Numbered from the stretch's first letter, positions 1 through 13,489 are shown. The stretch is DNA of 64,000 nucleotides from Neckera pumila (GCA_963969595.1 OZ018410.1:28834913-28898912); one strand, 5' to 3'. Made by a program: numbers and translations. The notes: a model not told the origin generated them from the letters alone.

Positions 1-40
1 TGGGGTTTTATTATTGACAAGGTTTTTGAAGCAAATGCTG

Positions 41-436
41 TAAGGTAGAGCCACCCATAACTAACTGAATAAAGAATATTAACATGATCTGGACTAGTGA
101 AGGCAAAGCAAATATTTTTCAAAGGTACATCAATAGAAACAACAAGCATTGCAAAATTCTTGGTAATTTTATCGCTTGATGAAATTACTATGAATTTTGG
201 AAGGCAAAAGTACTCCAGACCTATGGCCAACATCACTCTTCCAATTCCGATCATTCAATAACTTTTTTCCTAATTATTATTCCTACTTTCTTTCTCACAC
301 CTTGGAACATGTTTCATATATTTATTACTTCCAACCTTGAAAAGGAAAAAAAAAATACATTCTAAGCTTGGTAAAAAATGGGTGCACCTATAGATCGGGA
401 ATGGGTCATTGATTGGGAATGGGTGGCTCTACCTTA
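41..436. mobile_element. MITE-like element with perfect 18-bp TIRs
   Basis: Positions 41-58 (TAAGGTAGAGCCACCCAT) are exactly repeated in inverted orientation at 419-436. The 396-bp interior is AT-rich and has no reading frame. A terminal TAAGGTAG also occurs in the element at 703-847, so the two may be related. No clear target-site duplication was seen. Confidence 0.7.
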
Positions 437-605
437 TGTGTCTTCAATTTAGGTCATGCCATGGATATTTTGGTATTTTGCAAGTACTTCTGCAAGGTGA
501 TTGGGTTGTTTGGTGCATGTTGGACAATCAGTTGATTTAATACAAACTGTTGGATATAAAATTCTTGAATTACATTTTTAGGTTTTGTTTATAGAAAGAC
601 AACTA

Positions 606-924
606 TACTAAATAAGGGTATTAAAGGGACCGATACTAATTAATTGACATCACACTATATAAATATCTACCTTTTCTATACATCAATAGTTTATTGAAGT
701 ATTGTAAGGTAGTGTGCTCTTAAATGGACCATTTAAACCTACCTAACTCATCATGGACAACAATAGATATTTCAAGCAATCTGTCACCCATTCCTAGATA
801 GAGGTCCATTTTAGAACATGGTCCGTTTTAGAGCATACTACCTTACATCATGATTCAAACATCTACAATCTTTCAAGGATAAGTTGCTTTAATTTTTTGG
901 TCCCCTTAATACCCCTATTCAATA
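606..924. mobile_element. MITE-like element, host of a nested insertion
   Basis: The ends at 606-631 and 899-924 are inverted repeats matching at 22 of 26 positions, with core GGGTATTAA..GGGACC. A related stretch, AATAGGGGTATTAAGGGAACC-like, lies at about 43780-43806, so the family is dispersed. A second element (703-847) sits inside it. Confidence 0.6.
703..847. mobile_element. Small MITE nested in the 606-924 element
   Basis: The TIRs at 703-732 and 818-847 match at 27 of 30 positions and begin TGTAAGGTAG. The whole element is 145 bp and non-coding. A similar right end occurs at about 35811-35846. Confidence 0.7.
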
Positions 925-2084
925 TACAAGATATATGGGACCAATTTGGCTTAGGAGACATAATCTTTTATGATACTGTAGATTTTAGCATAAATTTCAT
1001 TGGCAATTTATTGTCCAATAGAGACCTAGCCCAATTGTCAGCGTCACAGATAAAGGAGTTCTGAAAAGTTTTTGGACAACATTTTGGCAAAATCATATGA
1101 GACATACTGGGGGATGCACCAAATCGTTCTTACTACTTTATTATTGTGTAGTGTAGAATCCACATGGGATTCACCAAATCGTTCGTACTATCCTGTAGTA
1201 TGGAATCCAAATGGTTAGATACAGTAAGAATTGCATAAAATAGGCATCTCCCTTCTCCACTTGATCAACCGAATTAACCGAACTATTCTTATTAAGGTAT
1301 GCTATGGAACTTAAATATAGTAAAAAAAGCTATTGACCGAACAATTGACCCAACAAGTGACGCAGCTATACATCAGATGGATTCTGGTCCACAAGTTACA
1401 ACCCCCAAAAACTTCACAAGCTTCCAAAATTTACAAAACCAATTAGATTTTCATTTTGCTTCATAATCATTTGCCAACGCACAAAAATTCAGAGCCTTTT
1501 CAGGTTTCAATTGGGTGTTATTCCCCAATTTCCTTTGATTCATGAAGAGCAACTCAGAATTGCTCTTTGCCAGAGGAAAATGAATGGCCTGATCCACACT
1601 TTTGAACCCATTCTCCCCGAATCATCTAAGCAGCCGGACATGACCTGATGCTCGTACATAAAAGCAAAACTTGAGATAACATGGAGCTCTATGTCGGAAG
1701 TTTTTTCGTCACGCAGAGCATCCAACCAGAACCAGAGGCCAGGTTAAATGAAAACAACCTCAATTCTCTACCCAATTAATTTCTGGAACCCTGGGCGGAC
1801 ATTCCAGCTTATTCAGAGCAGCAACCGACGGATTTATCCGAAATTGTGTATTAATTGATAACAAATTTGGTATAGAGAAAATCCCTCACTTTCAGAGAGT
1901 TACAATGACTCAATCAGTCGCTAGATAATCCTAATTTACACAGTGAATCACAGTGAATCAGGCGACTGTAAAATTCAAGTGGTTCTGAAAGATCAGTGGG
2001 AGCAGCACATACCCACTTCCAGTACCAGGAAATGCAAACTCGCTCAGTGCCACTGACAGCACAAGACCAGATTCCTGTTCCACT

Positions 2085-4617
2085 TCAGCTGGTGACGCGT
2101 CTTCTCAGCCTGTGTGCAATAGTTTCAGTTGTGTTGCTGGGCCTGTCTGATGAATCGTCAGTGTCGGAATCTAAGACAAGAATTCGCCCTGGTAGATCTT
2201 CATCCACAGGTTCTGATTTAGCATCAAGCCTGGCTTTAGGTGCAGATCCATAAAACGTTGCCTTTCCTGAAAGACGGTTCTTCAGAGGTCTGCCTCGACG
2301 CTTCTGTGGTGGAGGTTCCTCGGCGTTCGTTTCACTTGCTGCTTCGTTTTCAAGAACATTTGGTTGCCCTTGTCCACTATTCGGGTTCATTGGCTTCTCT
2401 CTTCCTTTAGATCCAGTCGATGCTCCACGTCGAGAACGCCATCCCGCCGACAAAAGTGTGGACTGAATCTCCGGCACCTTCTCTTGGAGCTCTGATTCCT
2501 TCTTGGGTTTCACAAGAATGGTCGGAAGTGGTTCCCCGTCGGTGTCCTCTAATTTTGGTGCCGAAGTGGGCGTCTTTAACTCATCTAATTGCGGCTTCAA
2601 CGAAGGTATCTTGCCATCCGCTTCCTCATCATCCACTGCCTGAACTTCACGGCGGGTGAGGATGAGGTAATGAGCCACAGACTGGTAACCAAGGCTCTTG
2701 ACCTGGAGGAGAAAGGAAATATGAGATTTGAGAAACATCACAACCCAGAACAGGACATGATTACAGCGTAACATGAACATGCCAGGCAATGCCAAAACTT
2801 TTTGTTTCGCACAAGCTTCTGTAAGGACGGATATTGAAGGGACATAATTTAATATGTAATTGATAGGCAGGCGAGGAACGAACTTTTTTGTAAAGGGTGC
2901 CAGTCGGTGTCCAGCCTCGTTTGAGCCGACAAAAACTACAGTTGCAGATGCCTCGGCAAACTGGACATTCCCAATTCTCATTCTCATTTGACTCCACGAC
3001 GTTCTCTCCATACCTACGAGTGTCAGTTCAGCTAGTACAATTAAGCACAACAGGCTTTTCATGGACAAATTGCGGGATCCATGCGCAAATTCAATCGGTA
3101 TATTTCACCGTATGTTATAGACAATCGAAAATCCACAGTTCGAAGAACACACCTCATATATAAACAGTCACCACAAAATTGTCCATGAAGCGACTTGCAG
3201 TTGCTGCATGAAGTACGACGACCCATCGTCTTTTGCCTGCCAAAGGAAACCACGTGCACTGAATATTCTGCGATTCATTGACTTTCAATTCAAATAAACC
3301 GTCTAGTGACTGCAGTAATTCACAATGCATCAAAACACAGTTACAGGAAAGAAAAGCCATATGTGGAGGCAAGGTACCGGCACTGGTGGCAAGTCTTCCC
3401 ACGAACTGGATCGTAAACGCGAGTGCCATTAACGTATCCGTCAACAAAGAGGCGCCACTCGTTCTTCGCAGTTCCCAAGAGCTTTTCATCCTCCTCAGTG
3501 TAGATTTCAGGCCGGAAACCTCCTGTGCCTGCCTGGTGTGCCTTGCGACCTGCCGACTTCTCTTTCCCCTCACCGGATCTTCTTCTTTCGACGTAGGAAA
3601 CAGCAGGGGTTCCTGACAACCTGCAAGTGAACAACACCACATGAATGAATACAAAGTCTGCACCAAAATCTGGTTGGAGTTACTATTCGAACAACAATAG
3701 ATATATTTTCCTCAAAGGTGTTCTGCAGTTAGGGTTTAAGTCAATTCTAAAAATCAATGTCAGCAATAACCTTAAAGAGTACGCTTTCATGGCTATTGAC
3801 GGCATTGTGAAACATACAATTCAGACGAGGCCAAATCTTGTATCCCCAAACGTATTGAAGAACATTAAATATGTAGGGTCGATAGGTATATAAACTGATA
3901 AAAGAAAGTCGTCACTTGACGTACTCAAAAGCGCTAAAAAACACGAGGCCTTTTGAACCGAATACAAGTATAAAGCTACCCTCACAGAACACAGCATCAT
4001 TCAGACAATTCGGTGGAGCATGCTAAGCATCACTATAGCAACCAAGAATCGTATCAAGTCAGTACTCCCCACAGATCAAAAGAATGCTGTGTAGGGATAC
4101 AAGTCGGGAGTTGACTATCAATGCAAGAGGCAAGAAAAAGCAAAGGAACTACCAAGCCAGAGAAAACGAAGGGTAGACACCGACATCGGCGATAAAGAGA
4201 TAGAAGACAATGCAGCAAAGGGCATGGACTGGTTAACACCGACAAATGCATAAGAAAGTTCACATCTCAAGAAGGTCAGAGAGATTGAGACGGACGGTGA
4301 ACCCATGAATACCCCACAGACCAAGCGACGAAACCAAGGCGCCAGAAGCTCAGTGCTATCTGCTTGTGCAACACATACCGAGAGGAGCGGCGAGCTGGAC
4401 CCGTCGCTCGCGGCAAGGACGACGGACTAGTCCGCGGCTTCCCACGGCCCGACGAGAGTCCAGGGCTACGGAAAGACTCAGAGAGAGACTTCGAAAGGCT
4501 CAGGATTCCCAGTTCTTCCATGCGCTTCTGATTCTCTCGCAACCTCTCATTGCGCAGCTTCTCGTACTCCACCTCCCCGCCATCCGAGCCGCACTCTCGC
4601 CCTCTTTTCACCGCCAT
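2085..4617 (-). CDS. CDCA7: CDCA7-like zinc-finger protein (zf-4CXXC_R1), 5 exons, 437 aa
   Basis: Exons read on the minus strand: 4617-4379, 3620-3378, 3236-3153, 3013-2884 and 2702-2085. All introns are GT-AG and the frame stays open. The start ATG at 4617 lies in a good plant context (GGAATGGCG). Residues about 15-40 form a charged helix (ERLRENQKRMEELGI) typical of plant members. The cysteine-rich R1 domain spans about 155-250: CHQC at 157-160, GQFCGDC at 179-185, ECPVCRGICNCSFC at 204-217 and the LGYQSVAHYLI helix at 236-246. An AT-hook (KRRGRPLKN) lies at about 366-374, and a hydrophobic-acidic SUMO-interaction-like segment starts near 406. Family knowledge: CDCA7 proteins recruit the HELLS/DDM1 nucleosome remodeller and support maintenance of DNA methylation in the nucleus. 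The domain call is firm; the partner and role are inferred from homology. Confidence 0.92.
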
Positions 4618-7600
4618 TCCTGCTCGATCACCTTCACGTCCTCAAAGTCTTCTTCGCTCACCCACAAACTAACTCAGAAACTAAACACCACACAGGGTCC
4701 TCCAAAATAAGACACCAGCCATTGCCTCCTCTCTCAAAGGAATTCACAAACCCAACGCAGTGCAACAACAGGAACTCTACTGATGACCAATGCACCCATG
4801 CAACGAGTTAGAAGCATTCTCCCCAAAGCGAAGGAAGCATCAGTCTCAGCAGGCAAAAGACTTGTGCGCGCGAAGACAAAGCAGGGACTCGGCGAGAACG
4901 AGAAGAAAGGCGGCGGAATTCAAAGCCACTCAGTGCAGCGTGTAGACCATTCGAAACTCAAATACAACGAAAAGAACTAATAAATTCGATGAACTGGTTG
5001 TGTCAGAAAACAAATCCATCTGTGTGACTGACATCCTGTGTCAGGTGCTAGGTTAACCCTCCTTCCTCTTAAGATCTCCGATTCTCGGATCCCGTAGCTC
5101 AGAATGTCCTCTGACAGGGGACTTGGGACCTGAAATGTTTGGCATTCCCGTCCAGTAACGGCTATTTTGTCTCCTAGAGTAGGCGCCCTAGCTTGTCCAT
5201 CATTTTAATACTGATCTTTGATGAGTGTATCCAACTGAATCGTACGGAGAGATGAGACTTGACGAGGGGGATGACTAAAAATGTTTTCGTCACCTTTCGT
5301 AAACTGTCATGTCGACGTTGAGGGGCCGATGTACTACCCGCCATCATGTCACAGTTATTGGGGTCGTGGCCCTCAACCCTAATTTTCAATATCTAATGTA
5401 TGAAGTCCCAGAAACTCTCTGCACTTCTCGATGAGAAATTGCAAGCAATTCGGTGTGATTGTCATACACAGGTATGTGGGATTTTTGAGGTTGAAATCGA
5501 AGAGGCTGATGTTTTTGTCACGATTTCTCACACCCTTGTGATATTTAAATTATGTCAACGACCTGTGGAGCCCTAGTTTCTGATATCCTACTCACCTGGA
5601 TGCTCTTCACGTTGGTAGCTTGCTTGCTGCTGAAATCCTGGTAGTGTTCATATGAGTAACTTACTCTTGTTTCTTAGTTTCTTTCAGTAGGGTTCCTTGC
5701 CTTGGATTACATGAGGACATTCTGAGCCGCTTGTAAGCATCTACTTGCAAGACCTGAATGCCAACCTAAATGGACCCGCTGCAAACGCTTCAAGCGATCC
5801 AAAAGTGCCTGCATTCTTTTCAGGTCAGACACGGTTCCCCATACAACAATTGAAGCACCAATTGAAGCTCCACATCTTTTGCCAAGTCGACTGTGGGCAT
5901 GCTGCAGTCTTTCAAGGATTCAACAGAAGCGTCTACTAGAGTGGTCGATTCCTCAAGTGTGCTAGTTCCTATCACCAATTGGAAATTGTGAAAAACATCG
6001 TGAACCACGCAATTGTGGAGTTTTTGTTCTGTTAGTCATTGTGCGCTGAAATTTGAATGAATGTGCGAACTACTGCTCAAAAGAAGGAAGTGTGTCTGTT
6101 GTGTAGAAACACCTTAGTGGAGACTGATACTAGCGCATAGTTTTCAGTTAGCATCAGTTCATGCTATGTAAGAAATCCTAGTTCATCTTGTAAGAATTGG
6201 ACTGAGCAAGATGCAGCTGCATCTCCTCTCACTCTTTAAGACCGTGCAATTTTGCCTGCAGTATAATCGACTTATATTCTTTAATGCCTTCATGCCTTCA
6301 TTTTCCTTGAAGGTTGCATCCAGGGCTTTTTTTATCATTTTTTAACAAGTGCCAAAGTGGCAATATAAAAAATTCTAGTGGTGCTCTAAATTTCAACATT
6401 CATCCACATATTGGATAGAAAAGATCACATTTGTACATATCCCATGTCTATAATTTGATTTTCATCAACAATTTGGCAATTTCATCCAAGATTTTTTTAA
6501 ATTTGAAATTTTTTGGTGATTTCATCCATTTTTAAAGGCATTTCATAGCCAAATTATTTTTACTGGTGCAATCTGGCACCAAAAACCAAAAAAAAAGCCC
6601 TGGTTGCATCATGCCTTCATTTTCCTTGCAGGCTTGTACATCAACAAGCTTCTAAATTGCACACTAGCTATAAGACATCATTTTTGATAATGGATTCTCC
6701 ATCGCCCCTTCCACATTTATGTTTCATATCTTACAACAATGCCTCAATTGTGATGAGTGGCATATGCTGGTTGGTACATGTTTTCAAATGTCCTACTACA
6801 TCGACTTGGTGGAATGAAACGGAAATCATCAAAGAGTAATTGAATACACCCAAACTATGACACCATGTATTGTAATGTAGCTACAAAATTCATTGTAGCT
6901 ATGAAGTTTATTACGTGTTAAATTGATGATTCAAAGACAATAACAAATGATGAGACCAATCCAAAATCTTGAAAGCATAAATTATAGTTGTTCTTTTGAA
7001 TAAATACAATTCAAGGTGCAAGGGGTAAATGCAAGACACACTTGTACTATTTTTTGGCATACATTGTGTTGTTCATTTGTTTTTTGGTCAAAATTTTTGC
7101 GTTGTAGCACCAAAGATTCTAGATTTATATGTAAGGTATTCACAACTGTTATACACCTTGACAAAAAAATTCCATTTTTCAAAATTATTTTAGTGTCTAA
7201 TAATAGCCTCCAATTGATTGTTATATTGCTAATTTGGAATTTATAAATACTATATCTAGCCCAAAAAATTGAATTTAGATTGAAATTTGGAGGAGATGGT
7301 CTTCTAATAGACTATCAACAATAGTTTGAAGGAATAATAAAAATAGTTAATTCTATGTTGTATGGAAGTTTACAAAGTAAGCTGCACAAAGTGGGCTTTT
7401 TTCTTGCATTTTGAAATATGTAAAATATTATTTTGATGTTTGTTTTGGTAAACAATTATCTCCATAGAGTTGTTACAGATGGCTAATTCTTTTTCATTTT
7501 TTCATTATTTCTAAATATATATTCCTAATTTTTTATAAATTAAAACGTCAAAGAATCTATTTTCTTGAGAATTTGCACTTTTTGAGGTCTTGTGCTTAGA

Positions 7601-9324
7601 GAATGTTTCTATGTTTTATCTTCCTTGGAGACAATCTTCACAAATGTGTATATATTGACTATATTTTTTAATTTTTTTTCTAGGTTTAAAGTACTCATGG
7701 AAAAAAACCCATGAATATTGTGAAACACAATAAATCAATAGGTATAACTTGCATTCACCCTAATACACTACACCAAAATTAGAAACCCATGTTTAGACTT
7801 CAATTATAATATTTTTTAAAGTATATTATTATGTACCGCACCTTATAATGGCGACAAAAAAAATTTAGGATCACAATGCGTGATTACTTGCAAAGTTTAG
7901 AAAGAAACTAAAGTCCGCATTAAATGAAATTAAGAAAAACAAAACAACAATCATCTCCTAGAAAGTGACAACTTGAAATCATACTTTTTGGACTCCCCAT
8001 ATTGGATGTAGCTAAAGAGGGCAGTTTCTCAAACTCTTCATTAACCTTAATAATCCAAGGGGGTGTACTTTCAAAATGGACCAAAACTACCAAGAACTTG
8101 AACAATTTGTTTGCTCATTTCATCTTGAGATCTGATAGAATGTAACCATAGGATCTTCAAGTTTATATTGAGAGTGAGCACCTCAAAAAAATTCAGATTA
8201 TTTTACCATACGTTTAGGAGATTTTGAAGTTTGAAGTTTTATTGGAGTTAATGAATATACAAGGCATTGCACTTTGAAGGAGCAAACCTTTGTGAAATAT
8301 TTCAAAATGATGATCTTTTTGTGCTCAATAAAAGATTAAAGAGTTCAAAGTGCACGTGTAAAAGTCACAACACTCCAAGCATTTTTCAATTCATAGTGGA
8401 GCTTGCAATGCACAATGGGCACCAAAATGAAAGTAGTGTTTGTCAGAAAAAAAGCAATGGGGCACTTGTCTTTTCTTTGAATTCCTTAAATCTGCCCTTT
8501 TTGAAGTTGATCTGACCTATTTGAGGTGGACAAGAATCACATTAACTGGCTGACTTTTTAGTCTATGCCCAAACCGACACCTCAAAAATGAGTTGTAAAC
8601 TACACTACACCACTTTATTTTGAAAAATTCCACAAGGTGGAGTTTAATTTGGAATTTGATGAAACTATTGCCATTAGATTTATAAAGCTATCTATTATTT
8701 AGAAACAATGTTTTGTAAGAAAAATTCATAATTTGAGAGTTTGTTGAGCTCAAAAAAGAGGGCCAACGATTAGAAAATGGTCACTTGGATCATTAGGGGT
8801 TAAGGAATTTCCCAATACAAGAGACTGTCTTCCTAATAGATGTTCCCTGAGGATTGATTTCCTCCAATTGTGGCAGTGAAGATGTAAATAGTTGTTTGTA
8901 GCTCCCAAATTGGTGGTGGTAAAAATTCCAAAATTGATCAAGAGTATTGTCCACCTTACTAAAGACTTTAGTCACCAATTGGTGTATGAGACTTCCAAAG
9001 TCTAGTTCTTTATGGTGATCATAAGGATTATAAGTGTGCTTGTTGGTGATAAATGCGAAGAAAATAATTACACAGTGCAAGCTTAGGAATGCGCCTAGTT
9101 TTTGGTGGTTCCTTCCACCTGAGTTAAATATTCATTTGGATGTCCATGGATATCTTAGATCTAAACTTAGCACCAAATAAATGTAGTTTACATGTAATTG
9201 TGAAAACAATACATTAGAAGACAAGCATGCATTCAACACAATTTGAATAAGTATCCAAGACCTCAATTCCAAAATTTTATACTAAGCATAATATACAAAT
9301 ATTTGTGGACATACATTGCATTAT
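4618..9324. other. AT-rich gene-poor interval upstream of the CDCA7-like gene
   Basis: The first few hundred bases (to about 4980) are less AT-rich and should hold the CDCA7-like promoter and 5'UTR. At about 5400-5482 an open stretch reading KSQKLSALLDEKLQAIRC ends at a consensus donor (CAG/GTATGTG), but no matching acceptor or partner exon was found. Small open frames at 5745-6008 on both strands are not recognisable. The rest is AT-rich DNA with nothing assignable. Confidence 0.5.
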
Positions 9325-10237
9325 TTAACCTCTAAATTTCTATTGTCCCTTTAGGGGACAAAAGGGATTTTGGGCATGCTCTTACGGTCTCAATATTCAT
9401 CACAACTTTTTGAATCTTTTTTATAAAGACAAAAAAACACACTAGCTTTCTCAAAATATAATTTTTATTTCAATGGCAAAAGTTATGGCACAAAATAACA
9501 TTTTCTTAGGTGCAGTGGATAGAACCTCTTCTCCTATACAAATATACCAAAAAAATGGAAAAAAAATGGAAAATTTTGTTTCTTTTAGATTGTAGTTTTA
9601 TCTATATAAGAAGCATTGTTTTATTCCATTTGGATTTGTTATGTGAAGGTTCTGGACAATCTTATTTTTAGGGCAATTAGAGCATCTTCTTGAAAAAATA
9701 ACTTATTTGATTCATTTCTGAACTCAATTTTCACAATTTTAATAAAAAATCAAGTTTCACGAAGTTAAGATCTTTTGCTAGAACAATCTAACTATTGAGA
9801 TTAGTGTATTCCAATTCCATTTTAGAGCTATTTATAATTTAGATTTTCCTTCAGTCTTGAACCTACTTCTACTTAACAATTTAATAGGAAATTGAGTGTT
9901 TTTTTGGAAACAAAAATTCCGAATGTCAATTCAATTTTATAACATAAAAAATTAGAAATTCAAATCTAGTAGTGCAAAAAATTTAAGTTAAGATGATTCA
10001 AAGACAAAAATCTAGTCGAGCAAGGTGCAAAAGAATTTTTTTCTTCTCTTGAAATGCAAATATTTTGCAATTTATGTGGTCAGAATTTCTCAAATTCCTT
10101 CCACACATTTACATACTAATCTAATGCTATGGTTTGATATGCAAAAAAGATCTTAAAAGTATTTTGCACTTTGCAATAGAAATCACAATTTTGAGTGTTT
10201 TTGGCTAAAAATAAGGTCTGGGGATTTTAGGAGTTAA
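9325..10237 (+). mobile_element. TTAA-bounded repeat, subfamily A, copy A1 (decayed)
   Basis: The left end is TTAACCTCTAAA, followed by the subterminal palindrome TTGTCCCtttaGGGGACAA. The right end is a decayed form of CCTTTAGGGGTTAA. It shares the characteristic interior seen in the 29-51 kb copies (the TTGGATTTGTTATG..AAG block and TACTTCTACTTAACAATTT). For this family, plus is used when the palindrome end lies on the left. Both ends have drifted, so it is an old copy outside the main cluster. Confidence 0.75.
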
Positions 10238-11691
10238 CAAACTAAACAAATGTGTGCATGCTGTACATTTTTAGTGCATATTCCAATGAAGAATAAGAAA
10301 ATGGTTGTAATTAGTACCTTAATCGCATCACCCCTAGTATTGTTGTACAACTCCAGTTCAATAGTAAGTCCCCCTTGCTCATATGTGGTGTGAATTTTAT
10401 TGATTTGGCTTTGGATGTGGTACACCACAATGGCCCAACAATGTTACGATGTTGCCTTGGGTGCTATAGAACTTACGCTTGTTATTGTGGTTGATAAAGG
10501 CATATAATCTAATTATAACATGTTTCAATGTGATTGACAAAGGCTTGCTTAGATGCAACTTAGTGATGAGACCAATTGAATCCAAGAAACTCTTTGACTT
10601 CTTCCCCCAAAGCCAACAACCTTTCTAAATGCCTTGGTTTCAAACGTGCCACCAATAGTGGTACCAACTAATTTGTGTGCGTTTATTGGTAATGAAGGTG
10701 ATCGAGGGACGTCACCATTGTCCCACCTGAGATTGTGTTTCCTTAGTTTTCTTCACTTGGTCTACTTATTCATCATCTTCAAAAGAAATTTGTACACACA
10801 TTCCCACCAAGTTTGATATGAAAATTCAACTTCTTGTAGGAGTCACACACTTTATATTTCAATCAGAATACAAATTACCCTTAGGGAGGTTATGAGAACA
10901 AAAAGTAGAAACCATATTAGAGATATTATAGAGTGCATTTTATTAAATGCATTTATTAATTATAAATTGAGTTGAAGTATAATAGGATGGATTTAATTCG
11001 TTTGCAAAACAATATAAATACTATAGGGTGTCCAAAAAGTGTGGCTGTAGAAAAAATAGTACTTCTATTACAACGTGCAATTAATTTTTGCATCCAATTT
11101 TTTTTTAAGGATGCCTTCCTTTACAACTGGTTTGAATGGGGTTCAGCTGCCTTGGGGACAGTCTGGTGCCCTTATATGGATGAAAAGTGTGTAGAATTGA
11201 TGAAAATATAAAATTCTAGCAATGGCATGATGATGTTATTAATCTTATAGTGTAGAGTTTGGATCCCCACGCATTGTTTCTCTCCGCATTGCAGTTGCAA
11301 TAGGTCCAATTTCTTTCCAGATTTCATACATTTCTTGTGTTCTAAGGTCTAAGATTTGATGTATCATATTTTTCTTCAGATCTTCACACTTTTGGATGTA
11401 GGGGTTTGTTTTGTGCGTCATCAGAGGCTGCAAAATTTAAAGAAAAATGAGCCCTTGAGGGGTCTGTGGGATCCATGACAACAGGAAATGTTGGCTAGAA
11501 AAACAAACAAACAATTATTTATTTATTTTTTGGTCAACGAACTCCAAGGCCTAATTTGCGCGGGACAGCTCAATAATATAATTTTGAAAAATATTAAAAA
11601 ATTGAAAAAAAGTCAGTGTTTAAATAAATAAATAAAATTCAAAATTTTGAAACTTGATGTGGCTGAAATTATCCTCATTTATATCTTTAGT

Positions 11692-11745
11692 TAGTTAGTT
11701 AGTTTGTTTTGTTTTGTTTTGTTTTGTTTGTTTGTTTGTTACATT
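11692..11745. repeat. Simple repeat tract (AGTT)n / (GTTTT)n / (GTTT)n
   Basis: Consecutive AGTT, GTTTT and GTTT units run directly into the dispersed repeat at 11735-12075. The inverted copy of that repeat at 31735-32104 is bordered by a complementary (AAAC)n tract, so the microsatellite looks like part of the element's end. Confidence 0.8.
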
Positions 11746-12075
11746 GAGATCTCCCATACCGTGCGTCTCCTAGCTGCGTGCTTGGTACCATTGGAAAGCT
11801 CTCGGCGAGGAGGGGTGCACGGGTTTGGTTTCGTGGCATTTGGACTGGCAGTGCGGAAGTTATTGAATTTCACAGTATTCATGGAATCAAAAAATTAGAA
11901 AAATACTTTTACTTTGATTTTGGTGGCAATCTTGGTACCATTGGAAAGGGCTCGGTGAAGAGGGGTGCATGGGCTTGGTTTCATGGCGTTTGGACCTATT
12001 GTGCGAAAGTTATTGAATTTCAAAGTTTCCTTTTGTTTTGGCTGTGGCAACGGCACAAGGCCACACTAGTTAGGT
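11735..12075 (+). repeat. Dispersed repeat with two internal units, copy 1
   Basis: Two tandem units each carry GGTACCATTGGAAAG, a (G)AGGAGGGGTGCA motif and AAGTTATTGAATTTCA. The same two-unit structure occurs in reverse orientation at 31735-32104. It begins next to a GTTT microsatellite. It has no coding capacity and its class is unknown. Confidence 0.7.
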
Positions 12076-12188
12076 TGAAGTTTTATTTTTTTATTTTTTT
12101 TATTTTTAATTATTATTTAATATCAATTAACTAAATTTCAATTATAACTATAATTTTTAAATATTTTTAAATATTATCTATTGTAGAT

Positions 12189-12261
12189 ACTATTCATCAT
12201 TGATGATGAATAGTGGCCAAAGGGGCTATGAGTTCCATTGCGGGGAACTCATAGTCCCTTT
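12189..12261. repeat. Two adjacent hairpins
   Basis: 12189-12214 is a perfect 26-bp palindrome (12-bp arms around TG, core CTATTCATCA..TGATGAATAG). It is followed at once by arms 12219-12236 and 12244-12261 (17 of 18 paired) with a 7-nt loop. It could be the end of a foldback transposon or a structured transcript. No copy was recognised elsewhere in the window. Confidence 0.7.
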
Positions 12262-13489
12262 GAGAAGAGAAAGAGCCCTCCCGAGGGTTGATTTTTCTTC
12301 TAAAGTATAGGATTTGTTTTTAACATTGACAACAAGAACGTAGATTTATACATTAGAAAGTAGAGGACGCATCACTGAAATACGTCTACAAGATCAATGT
12401 AGGAGCAAACGAGCAATATGCCATACTTTGCAAACGAGCAATATGCCATGTGCATTTAGAAAGAATCCACATGCTGAAATGGTCCTTGGGTTTTTGACGA
12501 CAAAGTGAAAGTTTGTGGACCTTTACATTTATTTAATTCATTTTGTGTGCAATGTTGAAGGAGGTCATTAGCGTTGTGGTATTGTCCTTGAATTAGTGTC
12601 CTCCAATGTTTCAAACCCTACTTCAATGTCTATTTATGTATTTTGAAGGTTTAGAAAACATACCTACCGTAGTTGTAGAAGATATGCAGCTACAACAATT
12701 TCATTTGAATTTAAAGCTAAGGTGAATGTAGGATAATTGTAAAAAAAAAGCCCCCTATCTTGTGTTGTGTTAATTCTATGTTTTTCATCTTTCCTAGCTA
12801 ATTTGAGGCCTCCAATTGCAAATATGAATTCAAAATTTGCAAATTTTATCATGTGTAGAAAATAAAAAATTCTTGTTTTTTTCCCAAGGGTGAATTTACC
12901 CTGCATGGCTCACTTCGTGGGATGGATTTAATGTCCTGGCCCTTGTGGCATTGCGGACATGGTGACTCCAAGTCACAATTCTCATTGCTCCACCATCCTT
13001 CTCTTCAAAATGATAGAGTGCAGTGGGCACCTTCCATTTGCATTTTACATTAATTATGGAAATCATAGTAGGTAGGTTTCTAGAGGGTGAGGCAAGGTTG
13101 AAAAATGGATCTTGTTTTTTGTCAATTGATAATTAAGACTAGACCTTAGGACAGGGGGGTAAAGGATGTTGGGCTTGAAATTATATAAGTCTTCTATAAA
13201 TACAAAAAGAAAAGAATAAGAAAGGAGTCAAGCCATTGTATTCATCCTTGGAAAGCAAGTTGGAGTTTTCAGGTATGTAGTTAACATTTGTAGAGAGGCC
13301 ATGCATACAAACAATGTCATTTTCTAATCCCAATGATTCTAACTAAGGACAAAATTAAGGTGAAGTCCTTTGTTTTGAAGGAAGCTAAATCCAAAACCAC
13401 AGCTAGGTTCTATGGTCCTAAAGAAATTCATGTATGTATTACCCGCTACAAATTGGTAGTAGGATTAGAAGAGGTTAAGTAATTAGAAC

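Larger units (their letters stand above)
1..2084. other. Intergenic, downstream of the CDCA7-like gene
   Basis: No gene recognised. Apart from the three TIR elements listed separately (41-436, 606-924, 703-847) the stretch is AT-rich. The part next to 2085 should include the 3'UTR of the minus-strand CDCA7-like gene. Confidence 0.6.
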
